Below the pieces are notes generated by a model. It did no database searches, was not told the origin of the DNA, and was given only the letters and a program-made list of their open reading frames with translations. A DNA stretch of 54,259 nt, taken from NCBI RefSeq assembly GCF_000564855.1, contig NZ_AYXG01000100.1, positions 1-54,259 on the forward strand. Direction: 5' to 3'. This document shows, in pieces, positions 1 through 14,404 of this stretch. Source of the stretch: Actinokineospora spheciospongiae. Lineage in GTDB: Bacteria; Actinomycetota; Actinomycetes; Mycobacteriales; Pseudonocardiaceae. Each line of letters opens with the position of its first letter. The first letter of the stretch is position 1. A program made the position numbers and the translations under genes.

Positions 1-310
1 TCGCCACCCCCGGCCAAACACATCCACCCACCCGGGCAGGGCCGTAGCCGGGCCAGCGGTTTTCGGGGGCGGACGGCTGAGTTGCTGCGCCGGTGGGGTT
101 CGCGGTGGCTGGCGGTTGCGGGGTGGTCGGTTGGGCAAGCGCATCCGCCCACCCGGGCAATTTGCTTGGCCGGGCAGGCGGTTGTCGGGGTGGCTGGCTG
201 GTTGTTGCTGCGCCGGTGGGGTTCGGGTGGCCGGTGGCCGGGCCGCCGATTTCGGGGTGGCCGCAGGCGGGTCGGTGGTGTGCGGGTGGTTGGCCGGGCT
301 TGGTAGTGGT
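1..310. repeat. non-coding region with degenerate repeats
   Basis: No supportable gene. The stretch is very G-rich on the + strand. A 22-nt direct repeat occurs at 81-102 and 204-225. Two copies of a degenerate motif (a CAAnCnCATCC half followed by CCCACCCGGGCA) lie near 12-37 and 130-160, and a third relative sits in the hairpin at 38085-38128. The overlapping long reading frames here have no start signal and no recognisable protein, so I treat them as composition artefacts. Confidence 0.5.
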
Positions 311-1795
311 CTAGCTGAAGCGGCTCGCGCAGCCCTTGCTGCCTTCGAAGAAGCCGACCCGGAAGGCCTCCACGCGGGCGAAGCCGGAGGGGATCTGCTT
401 GCCCCGGGCGTCGGCGGCGATGAGGCTGTTGTCCTGGAGCAGTTCCGCCACCGCTTCGTCGAGGTCGCCGACGGCGAGGCGGAGTCTGCGGCCGGTGTCG
501 TCGGTGGCGGTGTCGGTGTAGCGGGCCCAGGCGCCGGTCAGGCAGGCTGTGCGCAGGCCCGCCTTGTCGCCGTCGAGGGGGGCTCCTTCGGTTTTCTGGA
601 CCGACAGGGAGTAGCGGGAGGCGATTTCGGCGAAGGCGGCGAAGTCGCCGATGCCCGCGCCGTCGACGCCCGGTTCCTGGCCGCGCTTGGGTGGGTTGGC
701 GATCTTCTGCACCTCATCGGCGTCGACGGCGATGGTGTTGGAGTCGGGGCAGAAGGAGACCGGTGGGGTGGAGGTGCCGGAGTCGCAGTCGGCGCCGTCG
801 TAGGTGATCTCCGGGTGGCTGTCGGTGCCGCTGAAGGCGTCCGAGAGGCTTTCCTTGAGCAGCTTGCGGACCTCGTCCTTGCTGAGGTCGACGTTGCCGT
901 CCTTGGAGTTCTCGATCTCGGAGTCCTTGCGCTCCTTCTCCACGATCCGGCCGTTGATCTCGTCGGTGTCCATCCGGGCGCAGCGGGTGGGGCCCTCGGC
1001 GAAGCCCGCCTGGAACGCGAACACCCGGTCGAACGCCAGGCCGTGCGCGCCCTGCTTCGACGCCGACAGGCCCGCCGGGTCGCGGATGAAGAACATGGTG
1101 GCCAGCACGTGGTTGAGGCCGGTGCCCGCGTTGATGTCGAAGTGCTCGGACTTCTTGTCGGCCACCCAGCGGAAGAAGCCGCCCGCGTAGCAGTCGGCCT
1201 GCTGCTCCTTGACGATGGTCGGCGTGGCCTGGCTGATGTTGCTCTTGGCGCCGAGGCGGAACTGCACCGCGTGGCCCATCTCGTGCGCGAGCACCGCCAC
1301 CACCGACATCGGGCCGAACTGCTTGTCCAGCATCGGCAGCAGCACACCCCGGTCCCAGGCGACGCTGTCGTCCTGGCCGCAGTAGAACGCGTTGACCAGT
1401 TGCTTGGTGCTCTGCCCGCAGAGGGTGATCGACTTGCCCTCGGAGTCGTAGGACGCCAGGCGCTTGACCGGCTCGAACTCCTGGCCGTCGAAGTCGGCGG
1501 GCATCCGCTCGCCCCAGTACCTGTAGATGTCGGCCAGCGCGTTGGTCGCCAGCCGGTCCATCTCGCCGCCGTCGGCGTTCTCCACCGCCAGCTCGGCGTC
1601 CGGCACGCCCTGCTTGGGGCCGCTGGGCTGGTTGTTGTCCACCGGGATGCCCGCCGCGGTGCCCGCGTCGATGTCGCCGACGCCGCGTGCCCTGCCCTCG
1701 ATCGGCGTGCCCGCGCAGCCGCCCAACTGGGCCACGACGGCGACCGCGGCGGTGAGCACCACCGCGACCCTGATCCTGGTGTCCCTTGCCCGCAC
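311..1795 (-). CDS. zinc-metalloprotease-like lipoprotein (paralog A)
   Basis: 494 aa, probably an exported, membrane-anchored neutral zinc metallopeptidase. The N-terminus has a basic start, a hydrophobic stretch (about 9-23) and a lipobox LGGC with the lipid-acceptor Cys27. The active-site motif HEMGH is at 171-175, in the context VLAHEMGHAVQF. Several Cys (126, 139 and C-terminal ones) could form disulfides. The next gene upstream is a paralog with the same architecture (HEIGH, lipobox), so the pair probably arose by tandem duplication. The 147-nt gap to it suggests separate translation, perhaps co-transcription. The family resembles the YpfJ/neutral zinc metallopeptidase group by motif and spacing; the substrate is unknown. 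Confidence 0.8.
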   Translation of the reverse strand: MRARDTRIRVAVVLTAAVAVVAQLGGCAGTPIEGRARGVGDIDAGTAAGIPVDNNQPSGPKQGVPDAELAVENADGGEMDRLATNALADIYRYWGERMPADFDGQEFEPVKRLASYDSEGKSITLCGQSTKQLVNAFYCGQDDSVAWDRGVLLPMLDKQFGPMSVVAVLAHEMGHAVQFRLGAKSNISQATPTIVKEQQADCYAGGFFRWVADKKSEHFDINAGTGLNHVLATMFFIRDPAGLSASKQGAHGLAFDRVFAFQAGFAEGPTRCARMDTDEINGRIVEKERKDSEIENSKDGNVDLSKDEVRKLLKESLSDAFSGTDSHPEITYDGADCDSGTSTPPVSFCPDSNTIAVDADEVQKIANPPKRGQEPGVDGAGIGDFAAFAEIASRYSLSVQKTEGAPLDGDKAGLRTACLTGAWARYTDTATDDTGRRLRLAVGDLDEAVAELLQDNSLIAADARGKQIPSGFARVEAFRVGFFEGSKGCASRFS

Positions 1796-1942
1796 GTCAT
1801 CCCCACACTTCGCTCTGCGCAGGCCAGGGGCCTGCCGCCGGATGGCTGCACCCTACTGGGGAGTGGGCGGGAGCGGACCCCGATCAGCCCACGGCGGCAC
1901 GGAAATGAGCGATTTTCACAACAGGGGGTGATCCGGTGGGCG

Positions 1943-3328
1943 TCAGACCAGCCCGCACTTGCCGTCGCCGCCGGTGAAGCCCGCGCGGAAGGCGGCCACC
2001 CGGTCGAACCCGGCGGGGATCGCCGCGCCCTTGGCGTCGCGGGCCGCGTAGTCGTAGTCGAGCAGCACCTGCACGGCCTCGTCGAGGTCGCCGGGGGACA
2101 GGTACTGCCCGGCGGAGTCGAACAGCGACCGGGTGAACGAGCCGGTCAGGCAGACGACCGAGCGCTGCGCGTCCGCCCCGTCCAGCGGCTTGCCCACCGC
2201 CGCCCGGGCGGCCAGCGCGTAGCGGCCCGCCAGCAGCGTGCCGGTGGCGTAGTCGCCGATGTCGCCGTGGATGCCGGGCAGGTCGTCGCGGTCGTCCAGC
2301 TCGATGGTCCCGGCGGTGGCGCAGTAGGCCACCGGCCCCTGCTCGCCCCCGTCGCAGGTGGGGTTGCCCGCCACCGCCTTCACCTCCGGCTTGGCCCACT
2401 CCTTGCCCGACCTGGTGACCAGCCCGCCGAAGTAGGTGTCGAGCCCGGGGGTGATCGAACCGACGATCTGGTCGAACTCGACGTTGCCGCCGCGGGCGGC
2501 GTCGTCGGCGTTGGTGAACCCGGTGAGGGTGAACTCCCGGTTGCCCACGGTCATCCCCGCGCACAGCTCGGCGCCCCGGTCGTAGCCGTCCTGGAACGCC
2601 GAGACCCGGTCGAAGGCGTCGCCGTGCGCACCGCCGTCGGTCTGGTCGGTGCCGATCGGGTCGCGGAAGCTGATCAGCGACTCCAGCGCCGAGTCCAGCC
2701 GCTCCTTCTCGATGCTCAGGTGCGGCGCCTTGCCGTCGGCGACCCAGCGCACGAACGAGCCCGCGTAGCAGTCGGCCATCGCCTCGATCAGGATCGTCGG
2801 GAACGCCTGCGGGTCGGCCCGCCGCTGCTCCATGCCCACCCCGGTCCGCGCCTGCACCGCGTGCCCGATCTCGTGCGCGAGCACCAGCACCACCGCGGCC
2901 TCGCCGAACCGCTCGCGCAGCACCGGCAGCAGCGCCGCCCGGTCCCAGGCGATCGCGTCGGAGGTCGGGCAGTAGAACGCGTTGCCCTCCACGTCGACCG
3001 GGCTGTCCGCGCACGGCGGCTTGGGGCTGTCCGCGTCGGAGGTGTCGACGGAGTAGTAGCCGCCCGCCAGGTCGTCGAACCGGGTGTCGAAGGTGGACGG
3101 GAAGGCGTCGGTCCAGTACGCCCGCACGTCGTCGACGACGGTGGCGGCCAGCCGGTCGATCTCACCGCCGTCGGTGTTCTTCACGAACGAGGTGTCCGCC
3201 GCCCCGCCCCTGTCCGGGGCCACCACCGAACCCTGGCCGACCGGCGTGCCGGACACGGTGGTCGTGCAGGCCACCAGCGCCACGGCGAGCGACAGCGCCG
3301 GGAGGAGGCGGGGCAGACGGGTGCGCAC
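1943..3328 (-). CDS. zinc-metalloprotease-like lipoprotein (paralog B)
   Basis: 461 aa, paralog of the adjacent gene. The signal peptide ends in ALVAC, giving lipid-acceptor Cys21, so the protein is predicted to be anchored on the outer face of the membrane. The zinc motif HEIGH is at 152-156 (VLAHEIGHAVQA). Shared blocks with paralog A include DGGEIDRLA near 53-61, NAFYC near 116-120, WDRAALLPVL before the motif, and FDRVAAFRAGF near the C-terminus. It is transcribed leftward, downstream of glgB with a 49-nt gap, so it may be read from the glg operon. The role is unknown; cell-envelope proteolysis is a guess. Confidence 0.8.
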   Translation of the reverse strand: MRTRLPRLLPALSLAVALVACTTTVSGTPVGQGSVVAPDRGGAADTSFVKNTDGGEIDRLAATVVDDVRAYWTDAFPSTFDTRFDDLAGGYYSVDTSDADSPKPPCADSPVDVEGNAFYCPTSDAIAWDRAALLPVLRERFGEAAVVLVLAHEIGHAVQARTGVGMEQRRADPQAFPTILIEAMADCYAGSFVRWVADGKAPHLSIEKERLDSALESLISFRDPIGTDQTDGGAHGDAFDRVSAFQDGYDRGAELCAGMTVGNREFTLTGFTNADDAARGGNVEFDQIVGSITPGLDTYFGGLVTRSGKEWAKPEVKAVAGNPTCDGGEQGPVAYCATAGTIELDDRDDLPGIHGDIGDYATGTLLAGRYALAARAAVGKPLDGADAQRSVVCLTGSFTRSLFDSAGQYLSPGDLDEAVQVLLDYDYAARDAKGAAIPAGFDRVAAFRAGFTGGDGKCGLV

Positions 3329-3377
3329 CCGTCCAGTGTGCCGCAGGACGGGTGCGCGATGGGGTCGGATTCGAAGC

Positions 3378-5543
<2,166 letters not shown>

Positions 5544-5623
5544 CCTCGATCCTGTGCGTCGGGCCCTGTCGCTGTCCAGTGGTACCCGAATCGGTCAGCC
5601 TGAAAGGTCTTGTGCCCGCGCGG

Positions 5624-6957
5624 TCACGCCGCGCGCTTGATCGCCGCCAGCGGGATCGCCACCCAGTCCGGGCGGTTGCGGTGCTCGTAGCGCACCTCGT
5701 AGACGGCCTTGTCCAGCTCGAACGCGCGCAGCAGCGCGGCGTGCTCGCGCGGGTCGCCGCCGACGGTGGCGTAACCCTCGCAGAACGCCGCCCGGTTGCG
5801 GTCGGCCCACTCCGCCGCCCGCACCTCCTGCTGGTGGTCCGGTTCGCCCCCGGCCACCAGGTGCAGGGCCGCGTAGTCGAACGAGCGCAGCATCCCGGCC
5901 ACGTCGCGCAGCGGTGAGCGGGTCAGCACCCGCTCCTCCGGCGCCGCCGCGGGCTCGCCCTCGAAGTCGATCAGCACCCAGCCCGCCGTGGTGCGCAGCA
6001 CCTGGCCCAGGTGCAGGTCACCGTGCACGTGCTGCACCGGGATGCCCCCGGACACCCCGCGCACCGCGTCGAAGGCCGCCCGCACCGCCGCCTCGTGCTC
6101 GGCCAGCGCGGGCACCTCCAGCAGCACCTCGTCGAGCCGCCGGTGCATCTGCGCCAGCGACGACTCCATCCCGGCCGCGTCGATCACGTCGCTGCCCAGG
6201 GTGGTGGCCAGGTCGGCGTGCACCTGCGCCACCGCCGCCCCCAGCCGCGACGCCTCGCCCGCGAAGTCGCCGCCGACCTCGCGGGCGTGCAGGTCGCCCT
6301 CGGCCAGCAGGTCGCGCACGCTCGCGGTGGCCGTCGCCCAGCCCTCGGCGGAGTCGCCGAGGAAGCGCTGGGCGAAGCCGAGCACCGCCCCCGCCCCCTC
6401 GACGACCCCCACCGGCTGCGCGATCTGCTTGCTGCCCGCCGCCCACAGCGCCCGGTGCAGGTCGACGTCGCGGTTGGCGCCGAGGACCGGCCTGCGGAAC
6501 AGCTTGAGGATGTAGTGGTAGCCGAACACCACCGAGGTGTTGCTCTGCTCCACCCCGATCGGCCGCGCCCGCAACCCGGTCAGCAGCTCGACCCCGGGCT
6601 CGGCCCGCCAGCTCAGCCCGCCGAGGTCCGCGCCCTTGGCCATCAGGTCGATGAGCCCGGACATCAGCTCCGGGTCGTGCGTGGCGTCGTAGGCGTGCGA
6701 CTCGCCCAACTGCCCTATCGCGAACGGCGCCAGGTGGTCGGGCAGCTCGGCGCGCACACCGATCAGCACCTGGTACAGCTCGCCGTTGGCCTCCACCAGG
6801 GCGTGCACGAGCGCGGGATCGCCGTCGGCCAGGCCGACGGCGCGCTCGACCCGGACGTCGGTGAGGTCCCGCCCCTTCGCCGCGAACCAGCGCTGCGCGG
6901 GCAGCCACGTGCGCAGGTCGTCCGTCAGGGACGCCACGGCGTGTAGGGGTCGGGTGC

Positions 6958-6961
<4 letters not shown>
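5624..6961 (-). CDS. mak: maltokinase (Mak/Pep2)
   Basis: 445 aa. It phosphorylates maltose with ATP to alpha-maltose-1-phosphate, the GlgE donor. The fold is aminoglycoside-phosphotransferase/eukaryotic-kinase-like. The N-terminal lobe has [13 protein letters not shown] (19-31, typical of actinobacterial maltokinases) and ILKLFRR with Lys153 as likely nucleotide contact. The catalytic loop is [10 protein letters not shown] (311-320) with Asp315, and the metal-binding segment is LIDFEGEP (330-337). The GTG start at 6961 overlaps the treS stop by 4 nt (GTGA), so translation is coupled to treS. TreS-Mak pairing, sometimes as fused proteins, is a hallmark of the GlgE route. glgB follows after 80 nt. 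Confidence 0.95.
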
Positions 6962-8772
<1,811 letters not shown>

Positions 8773-9063
8773 GCTAAGTCGCCCTGTCACCGTCGTCGTT
8801 GTCGGTTGGCAATGCGTACACCACGTCCACTCGGCACGCACTCCCGACCCTGCCCTGACCTCGCGCTCCGGCTCTGTCCCGCACCCGGGGGTCTCGACGG
8901 TGTTCCGGGCGCGTCCCCGATGAGCTACCACGGGGACGGCCGGTTCAAGCGTCGTGGACGCGATCCACCCGGACAGACGCACAGCCGAACCCTGCCGCGG
9001 CAGGACAGCGCGGAACCGCCGAGCGCCTCCCGGCACCCGGCGATCCCCGTCCCACCGCCCCCG

Positions 9064-11037
9064 CTACCGGCGGATGTGCACGATGTGCGCCACGGCCTGC
9101 CACGGGTCGAGCCGGACGTAGTTGCCGATCGACGAGCCCCACTCCCAGGTCTGCCCCGACACCTCGTCGTGGACCTGGTAGGTGCGGTCGGGCTCGAGGC
9201 CGAGCGCCTTCCAGTCCAGCCACAGCCAGCCGTCCTGGGTGGTGTTCGGGTCGAGCGTCACCACGACCACCACGGTGTCCCCGGTCGCCGGGTCGACCTT
9301 GGAGTAGGCGATCAGCCCGTCGTTCTCCACGGTGTGGAAGGTCAGCGTCCGTAGCTGCTGCAACGCCGGGTGCGCCCGGCGGATCGCGTTGAGCCGGGTC
9401 AGCCACGGTTGCAGCGACCGCCCCTCGGCCAGCGCCGTCGCATAGTCGCGCGGCCGGAGCTGGTACTTCTCCGAGTCCAGGTACTCCTCGCTGCCCGGCT
9501 TCACGGCCTCGTTCTCGAACAGCTCGTAACCGGAGTACACCCCCCAGGTGGGGGACATCGTCGCCGCCAGCGCCGCCCGGATGGCGAACATCGCCCGCCC
9601 GCCGTGCTGCAACGACTCGTGCAGGATGTCGGGGGTGTTGACGAACAGGTTCGGCCGCGACTCGTCCGCGTGCGCGACGATCTCCTGGCCGAACTCGGTC
9701 AGCTCCCACTTCGCCGTCCGCCAGGTGAAGTAGGTGTAGGACTGGGTGTAGCCCAGCTTCGCCAACCCGTAGAGCCGCGCCGGGCGGGTGAACGCCTCGG
9801 CCAGGAACAGCACGTCCGGGTGCTGCGCCTTCACCTGCCGGATCAGCCACTCCCAGAAGTCCGGCGGCTTGGTGTGCGGGTTGTCCACTCGGAACACCTT
9901 GACGCCGTGGCTCACCCACAGCAGCACGACCCGCAGCGACTCGGCGTAGATGCCCTCGGGGTCGTTGTCGAAGTTGACCGGGTAGATGTCCTGGTACTTC
10001 TTCGGCGGGTTCTCCGCGTAGGCGATGGTGCCGTCGGGTCGGGTGGTGAACCACTCCGGGGCCTTGCTCACCCACGGGTGGTCCGGCGCGCACTGGAGCG
10101 CGAAGTCCAGCGCGACCTCCAGGTCCAGCTCCCTGGCCCTGGCCACGAACGCGTCGAAGTCGTCGAAGTCGCCGAGCTGCGGGTGGATGGCGTCGTGCCC
10201 GCCGTCGGAGGACCCGATCGCCCAGGTGGAGCCGACGTCACCGGGCTCGGACACGACGCTGTTGTTCGGACCCTTGCGGTTGACCTCGCCGATCGGGTGG
10301 ATCGGCGGCAGGTAGACCACGTCGAAGCCCATGGCCGCGACCCGGTCCAGCTCCTTGGTCGCGGTGCGGAACGTGCCGTGCACGGGGTTGCCCGCCGCGT
10401 CCACCCCGCCGGTGGAACGCGGGAAGAACTCGTACCAGGAGCCGTAGAGGGCGGCCTTGCGGTCGACCAGGATCTGGTACGCCTTGCCCTTGGTCACCAG
10501 CTCGCGCACCGGGTGCTCGGTCATCACCCGCTGCACCGACTCCGACAGCGCCTCCGCGATCCGCGCCGGGAGGGGCACGGTGGTGTCGCGCAGCGCCCGC
10601 GCGGCGGAGATCAGCAGCTTGCGCTCGACGCTGCGGTCGGGCCGCCTGCCCACCCGCTCGACCAGCCGCGCCCCGATCTCCAGGTCGTTGGCCAGCTCGT
10701 CGGCGTCCTGCCCGGCCGCCACCTTCACCTCGACGGCGTGCCGCCACGTGCTCCACGGGTCGGACCAGGCGTCCACCCGGAACGTCCACAGCCCCTCGGC
10801 GTCGGGCACCACGTCGGCGGCGAACCGGTCGGTGTCCTTGCCGAGCGAGCGCATCCGCGTCCGGCGGGCGCGGGCGTCACCCGGCCCGCGCCAGGTGACC
10901 GTCGCGGCGACCGCGTCGTGGCCCTCGCGCCAGACGGTCGCCTCGATCGGGATGTGTTCCCCCACAACGGCTTTGGAGGGGTAACGACCGTTCGACACGA
11001 TCGGGGAGACGTCATCGATGCCCAGGCGACCGCTCAC
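9064..11037 (-). CDS. glgE: alpha-1,4-glucan:maltose-1-phosphate maltosyltransferase GlgE
   Basis: 657 aa, usual GlgE length. It transfers maltose from alpha-maltose-1-phosphate to the non-reducing end of alpha-1,4-glucans. Diagnostic blocks: an N-terminal beta domain (1-110) starting [20 protein letters not shown] (199-208); [22 protein letters not shown] (begins 238); [31 protein letters not shown] with nucleophile Asp385; FLAEAFTRP with Glu414. Long helical insertions (111-185) match the S. coelicolor/M. tuberculosis type. It is the first gene of the leftward alpha-glucan block and divergent from glgP, with a 362-nt shared promoter region. No glgC or glgA is in the window, consistent with GlgE carrying polymer synthesis here. 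Confidence 0.97.
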   Translation of the reverse strand: MSGRLGIDDVSPIVSNGRYPSKAVVGEHIPIEATVWREGHDAVAATVTWRGPGDARARRTRMRSLGKDTDRFAADVVPDAEGLWTFRVDAWSDPWSTWRHAVEVKVAAGQDADELANDLEIGARLVERVGRRPDRSVERKLLISAARALRDTTVPLPARIAEALSESVQRVMTEHPVRELVTKGKAYQILVDRKAALYGSWYEFFPRSTGGVDAAGNPVHGTFRTATKELDRVAAMGFDVVYLPPIHPIGEVNRKGPNNSVVSEPGDVGSTWAIGSSDGGHDAIHPQLGDFDDFDAFVARARELDLEVALDFALQCAPDHPWVSKAPEWFTTRPDGTIAYAENPPKKYQDIYPVNFDNDPEGIYAESLRVVLLWVSHGVKVFRVDNPHTKPPDFWEWLIRQVKAQHPDVLFLAEAFTRPARLYGLAKLGYTQSYTYFTWRTAKWELTEFGQEIVAHADESRPNLFVNTPDILHESLQHGGRAMFAIRAALAATMSPTWGVYSGYELFENEAVKPGSEEYLDSEKYQLRPRDYATALAEGRSLQPWLTRLNAIRRAHPALQQLRTLTFHTVENDGLIAYSKVDPATGDTVVVVVTLDPNTTQDGWLWLDWKALGLEPDRTYQVHDEVSGQTWEWGSSIGNYVRLDPWQAVAHIVHIRR

Positions 11038-11399
11038 CGGTCAGGCTCCTCTCGGTCGCGGGTGCTTGCCCCCAGTCTGCCTTGCTCGATCCAGTCGCAC
11101 ACACCGACCTCCCCATCCGAAAACCCAGGCATTGCTCGAAGACGTACCCCGCCCGGCCCGCCCCTCAACCGCCCCGGCGCGACCCCGCGCCGAGCTTCCC
11201 CCATAGGCACCACCGCGCCCCTCCGGTTCCTGACTCCCTGTCACCCCAACCGCTCCGCGGCCACCTCCCGGCAACCTGTCCGTCGCACGCGCGCCCCTCC
11301 TCCGCTTCTTTCGTTACTGTCGCGTAGCCCCCGCTCCCGGGCCGGGTGGTCCGGCGGGGTGGCTTGCTCGATCCAGGTTCGCCGCTAGGGTCGGTCAGC
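11038..11399. promoter_or_regulatory. divergent glgE/glgP promoter region
   Basis: No gene fits these 362 nt. A 14-nt direct repeat CTTGCTCGATCCAG occurs at 11081-11094 (about 44 nt upstream of the glgE start) and 11363-11376 (about 24 nt upstream of the glgP start), one beside each divergent gene, so it could bind a common regulator. A TTACTGT segment near 11313-11319 is a possible rightward -10. The middle is C-rich on the + strand and otherwise featureless. Confidence 0.45.
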
Positions 11400-13940
11400 G
11401 TGAAAGCCGTACGTCGATTCACTGTCCGCGCCGGTCTGCCCGCGGCGCTCGCCGACCTGGGCACCCTCGCCACGAACCTGAGGTGGACCTGGCACCCGCC
11501 GACCCAGGACCTGTTCGCCTCGGTCGACCAGGCGATCTGGGAACGGGTCGGCGGCGACCCGCTGCACCTGCTCGCCCAGGTCCCGGCCGAGCGGCTGGAG
11601 GTGCTGGCCACCGACGACGCGTTCCTGGCCCGGGTCGCCGAGGTCGCCGACGACCTGCGCCGCTACCTCAGCGAACCCCGGTGGTACCAGCACCGGGCAG
11701 CCGAGCTGAACGGCACCCGGATGCCCGACTCCATCGCCTACTTCTCGATGGAGTTCGGCGTCACCGAGGCGCTGCCCAACTACTCCGGCGGCCTCGGCGT
11801 CCTCGCGGGCGACCACCTCAAGGCGGCGTCGGACCTCGGCGTCCCGCTGATCGGCGTCGGCCTGCTCTACCGCTCCGGCTACTTCCGCCAGTCGCTGTCG
11901 CTGGACGGCTGGCAGGTCGAGCACTACCCGGTGATCGACCCGAGCGGCCTCCCGCTCGAACCCCTCACCGAGCCCTCCGGCACCCCGATCCTGGTGCACG
12001 TGGCGATGCCCGGCGGCCGGGTGCTGCGCGCCCGGATCTGGAAGGCCAACGTCGGCCGGGTGCCGCTGCTGCTGCTCGACTCCGACATCGAGGAGAACTC
12101 CGACGACCTGCGCGGGGTCACCGACCGCCTCTACGGCGGCGACCAGGACCACCGCATCCGCCAGGAGATCCTCGCGGGCGTCGGCGGCGTCCGGGCGGTC
12201 CGCACCTACTGCGAGCTGACCGGCACCGCCCAACCCGAGGTCTTCCACACCAACGAGGGCCACGCGGGCTTCCTCGGCCTCGAACGCCTCCGCGAACTGG
12301 TCTCCAGCCAGGGGCTCGACTTCGACCAGGCGCTGTCGGCGGTGCGGGCGGGCACGGTGTTCACCACGCACACCCCGGTCCCCGCGGGCATCGACCGCTT
12401 CCCGGTCGACCTCGTCCAGCACTACTTCGGCGACGAATCCCTCCTTCCCGGGATCGACCTGCGCCGGGTCCTGGCGCTCGGTGCCGAGGAGAACCCCGGC
12501 ATGTTCAACATGGCGCACATGGGACTCCGCCTGGCCCAGCGCGCCAACGGCGTCTCCCGGTTGCACGGCGCGGTCAGCCGCAGCATGTTCGGCGCCCTGT
12601 GGCCCGGCTTCGACACCGACGAGGTGCCGATCACCTCGGTCACCAACGGTGTGCACGGCCCGACCTGGGCGGCCAAGGAGATGACCACCCTCATCGGCGA
12701 CCCGGAGACCCCCGGCGCCGACATCGCGGACGCCTCGGTTTCCGACGCGAAGCTGTGGGAACTGCGCTGCGGCCTCCGCGAGCGCCTGGTCGGCGAGGTC
12801 CGCCGCCGGGTTCGCGCCGCCTGGCTCCAACGCGGCGCCTCCGCCCTGGAGTTGGGCTGGACCGACTCGGTGTTCGACCCCGACGTGCTCACCGTCGGCT
12901 TCGCCCGCCGCGTGCCCACCTACAAGCGCCTGACCCTCATGCTGCGCGACCCCGACCGGCTGCGGGCCCTGCTGCTGCACCCGGACCGCCCGGTGCAGCT
13001 CGTCGTGGCGGGCAAGTCGCACCCCGCCGACGACGGCGGCAAGGCCCTCATCCAGCAAATCGTCCGCTTCGCCGACGACGTCGGCATGCGTCACCGCATC
13101 GCATTCCTCCCCGACTACGACATGTCCATGGCCCGCTACCTGTACTGGGGTTGCGACGTCTGGCTCAACAACCCCATGCGCCCGCTGGAGGCCTGCGGCA
13201 CCTCCGGCATGAAGGCCGCCCTCAACGGCGGTCTCAACCTCTCCATCCGCGACGGCTGGTGGGACGAGTTCTACGACGGCAGCAACGGCTGGGCCATCCC
13301 CACCGCCGACGGCGTCAACGACCCCGTCCGCCGCGACGACCTCGAGGCCGCCGCGCTCTACGAACTGCTCGGCTCCCAGGTCGCCCCGCTGTACTACGAC
13401 CGCGACGCCGCCGGGGTCCCCACCCGCTGGATGTCGATGGTCCGGCACACCCTGTCCTCGCTCGGCCCGCAGGTGCAGGCCTCCCGGATGGTGCGCGAGT
13501 ACGTCGAGTCCGCCTACGCCCCCGCCGCCACCGCGGGCGCCCTGGCCCAGTCCGACGACTTCCGCGTCGCCCGCGACCTCGCCGCGTACCGGGGCAGGCT
13601 CTCCGGTGCGTGGCAGCAGGTCCGCGTCGTCGACTGCGAGCTGAGCCTGGACGAGGGGCAGACCCCGGTCATCGGCGACCGCGTCCACGTGCACGCCACC
13701 GTCGACCTCGCGGGCCTGACCCCCGACGACGTCGAGGTGCAGGCCGTGGTCGGGCGGGTCGGCGACACCGACGAGCTCTCCGATGTCGTCACCGCGACCA
13801 TGCACCCCGTCGCCGCGGGCCGGTACACCGTCGAACTCCCGCTGCCCCACGCGGGAGCCCTCGGTGTGACCGCCCGGGTCCTGCCCAAGCACAACCTCCT
13901 CGCCACGCCCGCGGAGCTGGGCAAGGTGGTCCTCGCCTGA
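11400..13940 (+). CDS. glgP: alpha-glucan phosphorylase GlgP
   Basis: 846 aa from the GTG at 11400. It releases glucose-1-phosphate from alpha-1,4-glucans and is the degradative partner of the divergent synthesis genes. The start is set by the family N-terminus VKAVRRFTVRAGLP. The frame extends 54 nt further upstream but encodes nothing family-like. Features: DUF3417-type N-terminal segment, NLRWTWHPPTQDLF, YFSMEFGVTEALPNYSGGLGVLAGDH, FHTNEGHAGFLGLERLRELV, THTPVPAGIDRFP, and the PLP-lysine block GTSGMKAALNGGLNLSI with Lys605. The length fits the actinobacterial short-type (DUF3417-containing) phosphorylases. A strong terminator follows at 13991-14032. Confidence 0.95.
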   Translation: MKAVRRFTVRAGLPAALADLGTLATNLRWTWHPPTQDLFASVDQAIWERVGGDPLHLLAQVPAERLEVLATDDAFLARVAEVADDLRRYLSEPRWYQHRAAELNGTRMPDSIAYFSMEFGVTEALPNYSGGLGVLAGDHLKAASDLGVPLIGVGLLYRSGYFRQSLSLDGWQVEHYPVIDPSGLPLEPLTEPSGTPILVHVAMPGGRVLRARIWKANVGRVPLLLLDSDIEENSDDLRGVTDRLYGGDQDHRIRQEILAGVGGVRAVRTYCELTGTAQPEVFHTNEGHAGFLGLERLRELVSSQGLDFDQALSAVRAGTVFTTHTPVPAGIDRFPVDLVQHYFGDESLLPGIDLRRVLALGAEENPGMFNMAHMGLRLAQRANGVSRLHGAVSRSMFGALWPGFDTDEVPITSVTNGVHGPTWAAKEMTTLIGDPETPGADIADASVSDAKLWELRCGLRERLVGEVRRRVRAAWLQRGASALELGWTDSVFDPDVLTVGFARRVPTYKRLTLMLRDPDRLRALLLHPDRPVQLVVAGKSHPADDGGKALIQQIVRFADDVGMRHRIAFLPDYDMSMARYLYWGCDVWLNNPMRPLEACGTSGMKAALNGGLNLSIRDGWWDEFYDGSNGWAIPTADGVNDPVRRDDLEAAALYELLGSQVAPLYYDRDAAGVPTRWMSMVRHTLSSLGPQVQASRMVREYVESAYAPAATAGALAQSDDFRVARDLAAYRGRLSGAWQQVRVVDCELSLDEGQTPVIGDRVHVHATVDLAGLTPDDVEVQAVVGRVGDTDELSDVVTATMHPVAAGRYTVELPLPHAGALGVTARVLPKHNLLATPAELGKVVLA

Positions 13941-13990
13941 GCCGGACCCTAGACCGGGGCCCGATCGGCACCCGGCGGGTCAGCGCCAGT

Positions 13991-14032
13991 GACCGGGTCG
14001 GTCCGAACCTCCGCGTTCGGACCGACCCGGTC
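13991..14032 (+). terminator. glgP terminator hairpin
   Basis: Perfect 18-bp inverted repeat: arms 13991-14008 and 14015-14032 with a 6-nt loop, 50 nt after the glgP stop. No long T-run follows (TGCTTTCC), which is common for actinobacterial terminators. Confidence 0.8.
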
Positions 14033-14404
14033 TGCTTTCCCGGTCATCAGGCCGAATTCCGCGTCCGTCCGCAGTGGACCGCGTCAGTCAGTGTCCATCC
14101 CGTCGCCTCTCGTCTGTGGTGTCGTGTGTGGTGCCGCTCGTGCCTTCGCCACCCGTCGCCGCGGCTGCCCCTGATTCGAGGATGCCCGACCTCCCGGCCG
14201 GTTGCGAGGGATGTCCCACCATCGAGTGAAGACTCGTTTCCGCACCTCACACCGCTTTGAATCTCGGTACAGTCGAACACGTGTCCACTTCGGGCATCGG
14301 ACCTGAGGTGTCGGGAAGAGAAAGGACAGTCCTCATGGGAGAGTGCGTTCAGACAGGTCGGAACCACCGGTCGGAGGCCGGGTCGGAGCAGCCGGGCAGA
14401 CCCG
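14033..14404. other. intergenic region, possible 32-codon ORF
   Basis: Mostly non-coding. A short + strand ORF starts at ATG 14335 behind AAAGGA (about 14321-14326) and stops at 14433, encoding 32 residues rich in Gly, Arg and Glu. It runs antisense into the 3' end of the leftward gene at 14405. The ribosome site is acceptable, but no family is recognisable, so I do not call it as a gene. Confidence 0.25.
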
